From: Herbaspirillum robiniae
GTDB lineage: Bacteria; Pseudomonadota; Gammaproteobacteria; Burkholderiales; Burkholderiaceae_D
Direction: 5' to 3'
NCBI RefSeq assembly: GCF_002213415.1
Contig: NZ_NJGU01000001.1
Coordinates: forward strand, 806,001 to 870,000
DNA: 64,000 bases
The notes under the pieces were generated by a model that worked only from the letters and a program-made list of their open reading frames with translations, had not been told where the DNA came from and ran no database searches. This document shows, piece after piece, positions 8,753 to 15,882 of the stretch (within the stretch, counting starts at the first letter, position 1; the number at the start of each line of letters is the position of its first letter). Position numbers and translations under genes: made by a program.

Positions 8753-10474
8753 ATGTCGGAACGACAACCTGAAATGCCTCCTCGTTTTCCTCCCCTGCAC
8801 CTGGCGTTGCTGCTCGCGCTTGCCTTCCCATGCACAGCCGTCTTCTCCCAAACCGCCGCCAACCAGGAACAGCTGCAACGCGAACGCGAGCGCGTCTTGC
8901 GCCAGCAACAGGAGCAACGTCCCGACGTCACGCTGGGCGCGCCGGCATCCGGCACGGACGCGCCGCTGCCCTTCCCCGATGAAGAGCAACCATGCCGCAG
9001 GATCGATTCGATCACACTGGAGGGCAATGCCGCCGGCGAATTCCGGTTTGCGTTGGATAGCGTGAACGGTACCGACGGCGCCGTCGGCCGCTGCCTCGGC
9101 AGCAAGGGCATCAACACGGTCCTGGCACGCGTACAGAATGCGGTGATCGCCCGCGGCTACACCACCACCCGCATCCTCGCGATGCCGCAGGACCTGGCTA
9201 CGGGCAGGCTGACCCTGACCGTCATTCCCGGCCGCGTGCGCAACATACGCTTTGCCCCCGGCGCCGATCCGCGCGGCACCGCCGCCAATGCGCTGCCGGT
9301 CTCGCGGGGTGACATCCTCAACCTGCGCGCCATCGAGCAAGGCCTGGAAAACTTCAAGCGCGTGCCGACCGCGCAAGCCGATATCCAGATCACGCCGTCC
9401 GAGGACGAGGGGGCGCAGGCGGGTGACAGCGACCTGGTGATCCAGTACCGCCAGGAGTTCCCGTTCCGCCTGACCGCGACACTGGACGACGGCGGTTCAC
9501 GCGCCACCGGCAAGTACCAGGCGGGGTTGACCCTGGCGTACGACAATTGGTGGACGCTCAACGATCTGTTCTACGTCAGCCTCAACCGCAGCCTGGGCCA
9601 CTACGGCGACGAAGGCAGCAACGGCTACACGCTGCACTACTCGCTGCCGTTCGGTTACTGGCTGTTCTCCGCCACCATGTCGGGCAGCAAGTACCACCAG
9701 ACGGTCGCCGGCGCGTTCGAGAATTTCGTCTACAGCGGCCGCTCTGAAACCACCGAGCTCAAGCTCTCGCGCATCATCCATCGCGACAGCGCGAGCAAGA
9801 CCACGGTGCAGGCCAAGGGCTTGCTGCGCACCGCCTACAATGCCATCGACGGCGCTGAGATCGGCCCGCAGCAGCGGCGCACCACAGCGTGGGAGGGCGG
9901 CATCAACCATCGCCGCTTCATCGGTGAAACGACCATCGACGCCACGCTGGCCTATCGCCGCTCGCTCGATCGCCAGGGCCCTGAGCCGGCCAGCGAATTC
10001 GACCTGCCGCAAATCGCCACGCGCTATGGCCTGTGGCTGGCAGACGCATCGCTGAATGCGCCCTTCCAGTGGGGACCTGCGAAGCTGCGCTATGCAGGCG
10101 TCGCGCGCGCTCAATGGAACCGGGGCGCGTTGCCGCCGCAGGACCAGTTCTCCATCGGCGGGCGCTATACGGTAAGGGGATTTGACGGCGACCTGACGCT
10201 GCAGGCGGAGCGCGGCTGGTTCGTTCGCAATGAACTGGCGGTGGCCCTGGGCCAAAGCGGCCAGGAGCTCTATGCCGGCGTGGACACGGGACAAGTCTCC
10301 GGCCCCAGCGCGCAATTCCTCACGGGCCGCCGGCTGACCGGCGCGGCCGTCGGCTTGCGCGGTGCGCTGTACAAAATGTCTTACGACGCGTTCCTGGCTA
10401 CGCCTTTGGCGCGACCGGACAATTTCACGACGGCGCGGGTGACCGGTGGCTTCAGCGTGTCCTGGATGTTCTGA
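8753..10474 (+). CDS. cdiB: CdiB / ShlB-FhaC family outer-membrane transporter of two-partner secretion
   Basis: A 573-aa Omp85-superfamily pore that exports the CdiA exoprotein across the outer membrane. A signal peptide ends near FPCTAVFSQ. It is followed by a Gln/Arg-rich linker helix and a POTRA region (about 80-230, with a pair of Cys and GYTTTRILAMPQ). The C-terminal beta-barrel carries the family motif VRGF in GRYTVRGFDGD near residue 475 and ends in VSWMF, a typical barrel C-terminus with terminal Phe. ATG 8774 (MPPRFPPLH) is an alternative start that places the signal peptide at the very N-terminus; neither start has a strong ribosome site. The gene is divergent from cdiA, unlike the usual cdiBA operon. 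Confidence 0.92.
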   Translation: MSERQPEMPPRFPPLHLALLLALAFPCTAVFSQTAANQEQLQRERERVLRQQQEQRPDVTLGAPASGTDAPLPFPDEEQPCRRIDSITLEGNAAGEFRFALDSVNGTDGAVGRCLGSKGINTVLARVQNAVIARGYTTTRILAMPQDLATGRLTLTVIPGRVRNIRFAPGADPRGTAANALPVSRGDILNLRAIEQGLENFKRVPTAQADIQITPSEDEGAQAGDSDLVIQYRQEFPFRLTATLDDGGSRATGKYQAGLTLAYDNWWTLNDLFYVSLNRSLGHYGDEGSNGYTLHYSLPFGYWLFSATMSGSKYHQTVAGAFENFVYSGRSETTELKLSRIIHRDSASKTTVQAKGLLRTAYNAIDGAEIGPQQRRTTAWEGGINHRRFIGETTIDATLAYRRSLDRQGPEPASEFDLPQIATRYGLWLADASLNAPFQWGPAKLRYAGVARAQWNRGALPPQDQFSIGGRYTVRGFDGDLTLQAERGWFVRNELAVALGQSGQELYAGVDTGQVSGPSAQFLTGRRLTGAAVGLRGALYKMSYDAFLATPLARPDNFTTARVTGGFSVSWMF

Positions 10475-10575
10475 TTGGCGATGCGGGCATTTCGGCCGGA
10501 TCTGACGGCCGCTCCAAACAATCCTGATGCGGCATGTGGCAAGGACCTGGCGCGCGCCCCGGCCGGGAACGGGCC

Positions 10576-11466
10576 TCAGGAAGCCAGCTTCAGCGCGTTG
10601 ACCACCAGCGCGAGCGCCGGCGATTTCTGGCGGCTTGCGTAATACAGGTGGTAGCCCGGAAAACTCGGCCACCAGTCCTCCAGCACGGCAATCAATCTCC
10701 CTGCGTCCACATGCGGCGCCACCAGGTCATGCGGCACATAGGCCAGGCCGATGCCGTCCAGCGCCGCCTGCAGCATCAGGAAGGTGTTGTTGAACACCGC
10801 CTGCCCCTGCACCCGGACGTTGAGTTCCTGTGCGTCACGCGCGAAATCCCATGCGTAGAGGCCGCCTAAGGTCGGCAAGCGCAGGTTGATGCAACGATGC
10901 TCGGTCAATTCGCGCGGGTGCGACGGCGCCCTGCGGTTGGCCATGTAGGCCGGCGAGCCGACTACCGCCATGCGCAGCGGCGGCGCGATCGGCACGGCGA
11001 CCATGTCTTTTTCGACCAGGTTGCCGGTGCGCACGCCGGCATCAAAATTCTGGGCCACGATATTGACCAGACCATAGTCGATGCTGAACTCCACCTGCAC
11101 ATCGGGATTGGCGTGCAGCATGGGAAGCAGCTTGGGCCACAGGACGGTGACGATCGCATGGTCGTGGGCGGTGATGCGCACCACGCCCGCGGGCTTGTCC
11201 CGCAGCGCGGTGAGCGCCTCGATCTCGGCGGAGATCTCGCTGAAACGGGGCGCCAGGGTCGCCAGCAGGCGCTCGCCGGCTTCGGTGGTCGACACGCTGC
11301 GCGTGGTCCTGGTCAGCAGGCGGATGCCCAGGCGCGCCTCCAGGCCCAGCATGGCGTGGCTGAGCGCGGAGCGCGACATCCCCAGCTGCGCGGCGGCGCG
11401 CGTGAAACTGCGTTCTCGCGCGACCACGACGAAGGCCTGCAGGTCATTCCAGTTTTCGCTCTTCAT
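10576..11466 (-). CDS. LysR-family transcriptional regulator
   Basis: 296 aa. An N-terminal winged helix-turn-helix (about residues 5-65, FTRAAAQLGMSRSALSHAML) is followed by a LysR substrate-binding domain (about 90-290). The sequence is close to the large group of LysR proteins that control small oxidoreductase or decarboxylase genes next door. It is divergent from the cupin/decarboxylase pair and so probably controls it. A dyad TTGTatgcACAA at 11474-11485, just upstream of its own start, is a candidate T-N11-A type operator. The effector is unknown. Confidence 0.9.
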   Translation of the reverse strand: MKSENWNDLQAFVVVARERSFTRAAAQLGMSRSALSHAMLGLEARLGIRLLTRTTRSVSTTEAGERLLATLAPRFSEISAEIEALTALRDKPAGVVRITAHDHAIVTVLWPKLLPMLHANPDVQVEFSIDYGLVNIVAQNFDAGVRTGNLVEKDMVAVPIAPPLRMAVVGSPAYMANRRAPSHPRELTEHRCINLRLPTLGGLYAWDFARDAQELNVRVQGQAVFNNTFLMLQAALDGIGLAYVPHDLVAPHVDAGRLIAVLEDWWPSFPGYHLYYASRQKSPALALVVNALKLAS

Positions 11467-11473
11467 TGGTGAA

Positions 11474-11485
11474 TTGTATGCACAA
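11474..11485. promoter_or_regulatory. Candidate LysR operator
   Basis: A perfect 4+4 dyad, TTGT-ATGC-ACAA, 8 bases upstream of the lysR start and inside the divergent lysR/cupin promoter region. Short dyads of this T-N11-A form are typical LysR sites, but four-base arms can occur by chance. Confidence 0.35.
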
Positions 11486-11565
11486 GCGCATGCGGATTTA
11501 ACCCCCTACCGCACAAATAGTCCGCTTCCTACAATCGGTGCATCCACTGAGCAAAGGACCTCGCT

Positions 11566-11979
11566 ATGAAAATCGCCCGCAATGGCAGCCAGCCCTCCGT
11601 CAAGGGCCCCTCCGACTATTTCACCGGTTCGGTACGCATCGACAGCTTCTTCCAGGCCGAGGAGCCGGCGCGCAGCGGCGGCGCCATCGTGACCTTCGAA
11701 CCCGGCGCCCGCACCGCGTGGCATACCCATCCCCTCGGACAGACGCTGGTGGTGACCCACGGCGTGGGCTGGACCCAATGCGAAGGCGGCCCCCGTATGG
11801 AAATCCGCGCGGGCGACGTCGTCTGGTGTCCATGCCGCCGACGACACTGGCACGGCGCGACCGACAAGACCGCCATGTCACATGTCGCCATCACCGAGAT
11901 GCTCGAGGGCAAGAACGTGGAATGGCTGGAGCACGTGACCGACGAGCAGTACCTGTCCGGCCCGGTCGTCACCGACTGA
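11566..11979 (+). CDS. Cupin-domain protein (small metal-binding beta-barrel, mandelonitrile-lyase-like)
   Basis: A 137-aa single cupin. Motif 1 is [12 protein letters not shown] (His53, His55 and Gln59 as likely metal ligands) and motif 2 is [16 protein letters not shown] (His94/His96). AAAGGA at 11553-11558 supports the start. Cupins of this type commonly sit beside carboxymuconolactone decarboxylase-like proteins and a LysR regulator, as here. The substrate cannot be deduced; proposed activities in the family include hydroxynitrile lyase and detoxification roles. It is co-directional with the next gene (45 bp gap), so probably an operon. Confidence 0.85.
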   Translation: MKIARNGSQPSVKGPSDYFTGSVRIDSFFQAEEPARSGGAIVTFEPGARTAWHTHPLGQTLVVTHGVGWTQCEGGPRMEIRAGDVVWCPCRRRHWHGATDKTAMSHVAITEMLEGKNVEWLEHVTDEQYLSGPVVTD

Positions 11980-11999
11980 ACAGGCGGCCCATGCACAAC

Positions 12000-12020
12000 A
12001 AGGAACAAGGAACAAGGAAC
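12000..12020 (+). repeat. Triplicate AAGGAAC repeat containing the ribosome binding site
   Basis: Three perfect tandem copies of the heptamer AAGGAAC lie 4 bases before the start codon of the following gene. Each copy contains a usable Shine-Dalgarno core (AAGGA). Slippage here would shift the spacing between SD and start. Confidence 0.9.
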
Positions 12021-12024
12021 AACG

Positions 12025-12663
12025 ATGACCGAAGAACAGACTCTCTCCGCAAGACAACAGGCGCTGGTCCCCGTGGCGGCATTTGCCGCCACGGGCGATC
12101 TTGCCCGGCTCGGTCCCGCGCTCAGGCGCGCCCTGGACGCCGGCCTCACTGTCAGTGAAACCAAGGAAACCCTGGTGCAGATGTACGCCTATGCCGGTTT
12201 TCCGCGCAGTCTCAATGCCCTGGGCGAATTGATGAAGGTAGTGAGCGAGCGCAAGCAACAGGGAATCGACGACGCACCCGGTGCCGAGCCCGGCCCCGCT
12301 CCGACCGGCGACGAGCTGCTCGCCGCAGGCACTGCCAACCAGACCCGCCTGAGCGGCGCCCCGGTCAAGGGACTGTTGTTCGATTTCGCGCCGGCCATCG
12401 ACTTCTTCCTCAAGGCCCATCTGTTCGGCGACATTTTCTCGCGCGACAACCTGGATTGGCGTAGCCGGGAGCTGGCGACCGTGAGCGCGCTGTCGGCGAT
12501 GACGGGAACCGAAGCGCAGTTGTCGGCGCACATCCGCATCAGCATGAACGTCGGGCTGACGGCGCCGCAGCTGCGGCAGGCGGCAGCGATCCTCGGCAAG
12601 GAAGTGGATGCCGCCGCCGGCCGCCGCGCCGGTGACGCGATCGATCGCCTGCAGTCACCGTGA
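12025..12663 (+). CDS. Carboxymuconolactone decarboxylase family protein, two-domain
   Basis: A 212-aa cytoplasmic protein with two carboxymuconolactone decarboxylase/AhpD-fold halves: about 10-85 (GLTVSETKETLVQMYAYAGFPRS) and about 125-205 (LDWRSRELATVSALSAMTG, then AHIRISMNVGLT). The AhpD CxxC redox pair is absent, so peroxidase activity is unlikely. The His in AHIRIS is the conserved one of the decarboxylase-type branch. It is probably co-transcribed with the cupin. Translation may depend on the triple AAGGAAC repeat upstream. Function beyond the family is unknown. Confidence 0.87.
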   Translation: MTEEQTLSARQQALVPVAAFAATGDLARLGPALRRALDAGLTVSETKETLVQMYAYAGFPRSLNALGELMKVVSERKQQGIDDAPGAEPGPAPTGDELLAAGTANQTRLSGAPVKGLLFDFAPAIDFFLKAHLFGDIFSRDNLDWRSRELATVSALSAMTGTEAQLSAHIRISMNVGLTAPQLRQAAAILGKEVDAAAGRRAGDAIDRLQSP

Positions 12664-12742
12664 AGATGACGCAGGCGCGGCAGCTTGTGTGACGGACGCT
12701 GATCGCATCAGCCGTCCAGGAGATGTGAAGCCGTCAATGAAA

Positions 12743-12773
12743 AAGGGATTGCAAGCCAGGCTTGCAATCCCTT
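12743..12773. terminator. Bidirectional Rho-independent terminator
   Basis: Perfect 13-bp arms (AAGGGATTGCAAG / CTTGCAATCCCTT) around a 5-base loop, with A-rich sequence on the left and a T-rich tail on the right. It sits between the + strand decarboxylase gene and the - strand Hpt gene and can serve both. Confidence 0.85.
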
Positions 12774-12804
12774 GTTGTTTCGACGCCGCTTTGGCGCGCA
12801 TGAA

Positions 12805-13173
12805 TCAGTGCACCACCCCGGCGTGCTCCACGTAGTGGCTTACCTCGGCGGCAACCGCCGTGAACAGTTGCTTCAACTCAGCCAGCTGCGGCTGCGCGCT
12901 TTGCGGCGGCTCGGCCTTGGAAAGTTGCTCGATGGCTTTCAATTGTTCGGTCAGCGGACCGGCGCCGACCAGTGCGGTCATGCTCTTGAGGCTGTGCGCC
13001 TCGCGCTTGACCTGCTGGGCGTCGTCGGCGGTGATGGCTTGTTCGAGGCGGCCGAAGGTGGCCGGGGCGCTCTTTGCGAAAGTGCCGAACATGTGGCGGC
13101 AAGCGGCGGCGTCGCCGCCCATGGCTTCCAGCAGCGGCTCGGGATTGATGTGCTGGTATGGGTTGTCGTTCAT
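12805..13173 (-). CDS. Hpt (histidine phosphotransfer) domain protein
   Basis: A 122-aa single-domain phosphotransfer protein. The phospho-acceptor is His60 in REAHSLKSMTALVGA, the usual HSLKG-type motif. The start at ATG 13173 is chosen because AGGGAGGAAA lies directly upstream; the longer reading lacks this. No kinase or receiver gene is adjacent, so its hybrid-kinase and response-regulator partners must be encoded elsewhere. The protein is mostly helical, as expected for a four-helix Hpt bundle. Confidence 0.88.
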   Translation of the reverse strand: MNDNPYQHINPEPLLEAMGGDAAACRHMFGTFAKSAPATFGRLEQAITADDAQQVKREAHSLKSMTALVGAGPLTEQLKAIEQLSKAEPPQSAQPQLAELKQLFTAVAAEVSHYVEHAGVVH

Positions 13174-13245
13174 GCGTTTCCTCCCTTTGGCCAACGCAAT
13201 ATACGCAAGCATTGCATTTTCACCAACGCCTATTTGACGCCGATG

Positions 13246-13281
13246 CGGCGCAGGGGTTCGACCGCCTGCGCCGTTTTTTTT
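13246..13281 (+). terminator. Orphan Rho-independent terminator on the + strand
   Basis: A 9-bp stem (CGGCGCAGG / CCTGCGCCG) is followed by eight T residues on the + strand. The genes on both sides are on the minus strand, so no annotated + strand transcript ends here. It could close a short RNA starting within or upstream of the hpt promoter region. Confidence 0.7.
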
Positions 13282-13353
13282 GCGACATTGACTGTAACGT
13301 AACCAAGCACGTAACCGGCGTCAATGAAAAGTCACGTTCCGGACGGAAATAGT

Positions 13354-14565
13354 TCAGCCTTGCGCCACAGTCGCGCTGCCGCTGTCGCTGCGCGAGCCGG
13401 ACCACATGACCGCCAGTGATGCCACACAGGCAAGTGCTCCCGCCAGGAAAGCCGCCGGATAGCCATACCAGCCGATCACCACGCCCACCACAGGGCCGGT
13501 CAGGCCCGAGGCGACGTCGATGAAGGCCATGAAACAAGCCACCGCGATGCCGCGCGAATGCGCCGGCACGCGCGCCATGGCCTGCACGCCCATGGACGGG
13601 AACACCAGCGAGAAGCCGATGCCGGTCAGCACCGATCCCGCCAGCGCCGCCATCGGGTCATGCGCCAGCCACAGCAGCAGCTGGCCGCACAACTCGATGG
13701 CCACCGACACCGCGCCTACCCTGGCGCCGCCGATCTTGTCGGGCAAGTGCGCGAAGAACAGGCGCACGCCGATATAGCCGGCCGAGAAACCGAGGATGGC
13801 GTAACCGGCGCCCAGCCAGCCGTAGCTGCCATACAGCAGCACCAGGAAGCTGGTGAGGATGGCGAACGGCATCGCCGCCAACGCCAGCGCCAGGCCGAAG
13901 CGCCAGATCAGCGCCAGCGCGCCGGTAAAGGACAAGCCCTGCGCATGCCCGCGCGTCACCGCCAGCGCCGTCAACGTGCGCGCCACGGCGAAACCCACCA
14001 GCGGCAGCACGATCGTGGTCCAGGCGACGCCGGCGAAGCCGAAGCGCTGCTGGATCGCTATCCCGAGCGGGCCGCCCAGGCCCAGCGCGGCAAACATGGC
14101 GATCCCCTGCCATGCCATCACCTTGCCGGTCTTGGCCACGCCCACGCGGCCGATGCCCCAGGTCATGGTGCCGGTCAGGAACAGGCTCTCGGCAGGCCCC
14201 ATCAGCAGGCGTCCCAAGGTCAGCACGGCGATGCTGGACAGCGGGTCGGCGATCCGGGTCGAGGCCAGGTAGAGCAACCCGGCGCAAGAGGCCAGCGGCA
14301 GCCCCAGCGACACCGATTGCTTGGGCCCGTGGCGATCGCAATAGGAGCCGGCGAACTTGCGCGTGAAGATGGTGGCGAAGGACTGGATGCCGATGATCCA
14401 GCCCACCACGGCGGCGTTGTAGCCCAGCGTCCCGTTCACATGCAGCGGCAAGGCCGGCAGCGGGATGCCGATGGAGAGGAAGCCCGAAAACACGATCGCC
14501 ACCAGCGGCAACAGGTTGCGGGCGGCGGAACGTCCTTGCAGCTCGGTTTGAATGTTCATCGTCAT
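13354..14565 (-). CDS. MFS transporter, YhhS/YfcJ-like
   Basis: A 403-aa inner-membrane permease with about 12 hydrophobic segments. The N-terminal half contains ARNLLPLVAIVFSGFLSIGIPLPALPLHV. The loop between helices 2 and 3 has RKFAGSYCDRHGPK, matching the MFS signature. The start at ATG 14565 has GAGG about 5 bases upstream; a longer ORF to 14652 adds an unlikely N-terminus. Family members are predicted drug or sugar effluxers driven by proton exchange; the substrate is not predictable. It stands alone, with no adjacent regulator. Confidence 0.88.
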   Translation of the reverse strand: MTMNIQTELQGRSAARNLLPLVAIVFSGFLSIGIPLPALPLHVNGTLGYNAAVVGWIIGIQSFATIFTRKFAGSYCDRHGPKQSVSLGLPLASCAGLLYLASTRIADPLSSIAVLTLGRLLMGPAESLFLTGTMTWGIGRVGVAKTGKVMAWQGIAMFAALGLGGPLGIAIQQRFGFAGVAWTTIVLPLVGFAVARTLTALAVTRGHAQGLSFTGALALIWRFGLALALAAMPFAILTSFLVLLYGSYGWLGAGYAILGFSAGYIGVRLFFAHLPDKIGGARVGAVSVAIELCGQLLLWLAHDPMAALAGSVLTGIGFSLVFPSMGVQAMARVPAHSRGIAVACFMAFIDVASGLTGPVVGVVIGWYGYPAAFLAGALACVASLAVMWSGSRSDSGSATVAQG

Positions 14566-15039
14566 GATCAGCCTCGCGCCCGGATGCTCACCGGCGCCGC
14601 GATGGACGACGGCTGGCGCAAGGAATGGAAGGAATAGAAGAAATGGACGCAATCAATTGCCGCGGCGGTCGCGATGGCGTTGCCGGAGTTCGGTTGCGAA
14701 TAGGAGGGAGTGGAGTGGCCTGCATGCGCGCACAAGTGCGCCGGCCGGAACAGTCGTTTCAAGTTTTCACCATAGCGTCTGTGGCACCGCGGGCGAACGT
14801 GGTCGCGCTTGGCTGCGGTGCCGGGGGACGCGTTGGTTGACGTGAACGCTTACGTATTTCCGGTGCGCCCTGCCCGCGTCGGACCGGGATCCGGAAATAT
14901 TTGCGGCGATTATACAGAGATTGCGCGGGCTTGCCACGCGATCGTCATCACCGCCGGCGCATACCGTCTATCGATACCGCAACCTTGACCGCGCGCGCAC
15001 CTCCGGGCGGTGCCTGCTCCGCCCGGGCGCCGGCAAAAA

Positions 15040-15064
15040 GAAAGCCCGCTTACGCGGGCTTTCT
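15040..15064 (-). terminator. Rho-independent terminator downstream of ibpA
   Basis: GAAAGCCCGC / GCGGGCTTTC arms with a short loop, flanked by A-rich sequence on the left, which gives a U-run for minus-strand transcripts. It lies about 190 bases beyond the ibpA stop, after the low-complexity tract. Confidence 0.75.
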
Positions 15065-15065
15065 T

Positions 15066-15232
15066 CACTGCCATTGCTACATCAACTTCTGCTTCTGCTG
15101 CTGTTTCTACTGCTACTTCCGTTGCTACAGCTTCGGTACAGCTTTGCTTCTACTGCCTGTGATGCTCTGCTACATCTACAACAGGTACAGCCACTTCTAC
15201 TTCCATTGCTACTGCTCTGCTACTACGGTGCG
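15066..15232. repeat. Low-complexity tract of degenerate CTACTGCTTCTG-type triplets
   Basis: The tract is built of imperfect CTAC, TGCT and TTC triplet repeats (GTAGCAGAAGTA-like on the minus strand). It sits in the 3' untranslated part of the ibpA transcript. One minus frame gives Val/Ala/Glu-rich runs (VAMEVEVAVPVVDVA, then EVAVETAAEAEVDVA) broken by a stop, with no start signal. It may be a decayed repeat-coding segment or an expanded microsatellite. Confidence 0.6.
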
Positions 15233-15252
15233 GCAGCCCGCCGGACATCGGT

Positions 15253-15708
15253 TCAGGCTGCGGCGCGTTCCAGGCGTTGCACGTTGTCGTCGAAGGCGCC
15301 GATCTCGATCTTGCGGGGCTTCAGCGCTTCCGGGATCTCGCGCACCAGCTCGATGTTGAGCAAGCCGTTTTCGATGCTCGCGCCGGTCACCTTGATATGG
15401 TTGGCCAGCTGGAAGCGCTGCTCGAAATCGCGGGCGGCGATGCCGCGGTGCAGGAAGTTGACCTGCTTGTCTTCCTTCTGCTTGCGGCCGGTAATCTTCA
15501 GGGTTTCGTTCTCGGTTTCGATCTCGATCTCGCTGCGGGCGAAGCCTGCCACAGCCATCGTGATCCGGTATTTGTCTTCGGCCACCAGCTCGATGTTGTA
15601 CGGCGGATAGCTCGGCTGATCAGCGCGCTGGGCATTGTCGAACATCTGGGCCAGGCGATCGAAGCCGATAGCGGTACGGTACAAGGGGGAGAAGTCGAAG
15701 CTACGCAT
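15253..15708 (-). CDS. ibpA: Small heat-shock protein, Hsp20/IbpA type
   Basis: A 151-aa ATP-independent holdase chaperone of the cytoplasm that binds aggregating proteins for later refolding by DnaK/ClpB. The N-terminus MRSFDFSPLYRTAIGFDRL is diagnostic of IbpA/IbpB. The alpha-crystallin domain spans about 35-130, and the C-terminal anchor motif LVREIPEALKPRKIEI is present. ATG 15708 is the start: AAAGGA at 15715-15720 precedes it and the product aligns with IbpA from its first residue. A sigma-32 promoter and a possible ROSE RNA thermometer lie upstream. It is a single-gene transcript ending at 15040-15064. Confidence 0.95.
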   Translation of the reverse strand: MRSFDFSPLYRTAIGFDRLAQMFDNAQRADQPSYPPYNIELVAEDKYRITMAVAGFARSEIEIETENETLKITGRKQKEDKQVNFLHRGIAARDFEQRFQLANHIKVTGASIENGLLNIELVREIPEALKPRKIEIGAFDDNVQRLERAAA

Positions 15709-15714
15709 AAAATA

Positions 15715-15732
15715 TCCTTTCAAAGTAAGCGA
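15715..15732 (-). promoter_or_regulatory. Possible ROSE-type RNA thermometer core before ibpA
   Basis: In the ibpA leader, UCGCUU (15727-15732) can fold back on the Shine-Dalgarno AAAGGA (15715-15720) with a six-base loop. This matches the ROSE core in which UYGCU faces AGGA with a G-G mismatch. ROSE elements are known from ibpA leaders of proteobacteria. Only the core helix was checked by eye; the upstream stems were not modelled. Confidence 0.45.
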
Positions 15733-15775
15733 TGATTTGTTCGCAGACCTCGCGTTTGAGCATCTGCTGTTACCG

Positions 15776-15804
15776 ATCTAGGGACAGGCGTTTTTCTTTT
15801 CAAG
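15776..15804 (-). promoter_or_regulatory. Sigma-32 (RpoH) promoter of ibpA
   Basis: On the minus strand the -35 CTTGAAA (15798-15804) matches the sigma-32 consensus exactly. After 14 bases comes CCCTAGAT (15776-15783), close to CCCCATnT. The predicted transcript start near 15768 leaves a leader of about 60 bases. Confidence 0.85.
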
Positions 15805-15815
15805 AGATTTTTTTC

Positions 15816-15846
15816 AAAAAAAAAACCGGCAGCCTCGGCCGCCGGT
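15816..15846 (-). terminator. Rho-independent terminator of the GNAT-azoR transcript
   Basis: On the minus strand ACCGGC...GCCGGT forms the stem (15825-15846) and is followed by nine U residues (A-run at 15816-15824). It lies 37 bases after the azoR stop and just before the ibpA promoter, insulating the two units. Confidence 0.85.
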
Positions 15847-15882
15847 CATCTCCTCTTTCCCGCGTGAAAAGTTCCGCGTTTT

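Larger units (their letters stand above)
14566..15252. other. Intergenic region without recognisable gene; terminator, inverted repeat and low-complexity tract
   Basis: Nearly 690 bases separate the MFS start from the ibpA stop. Open frames here on the + strand have shadow-like composition and no ribosome sites. Recognisable elements are a 9-bp inverted repeat (TATTTCCGG at 14855-14863, CCGGAAATA at 14891-14899), a terminator hairpin at 15040-15064 and a low-complexity tract at 15066-15232. The MFS promoter presumably lies in the first 200 bases, but no clear -35/-10 pair was seen. Confidence 0.7.

Noticed and set aside
14921-15610. 229-codon + strand frame over the ibpA 3' region
   Set aside because: It runs antisense through ibpA and the low-complexity tract, with a Leu/Ser-rich shadow composition and no ribosome site.
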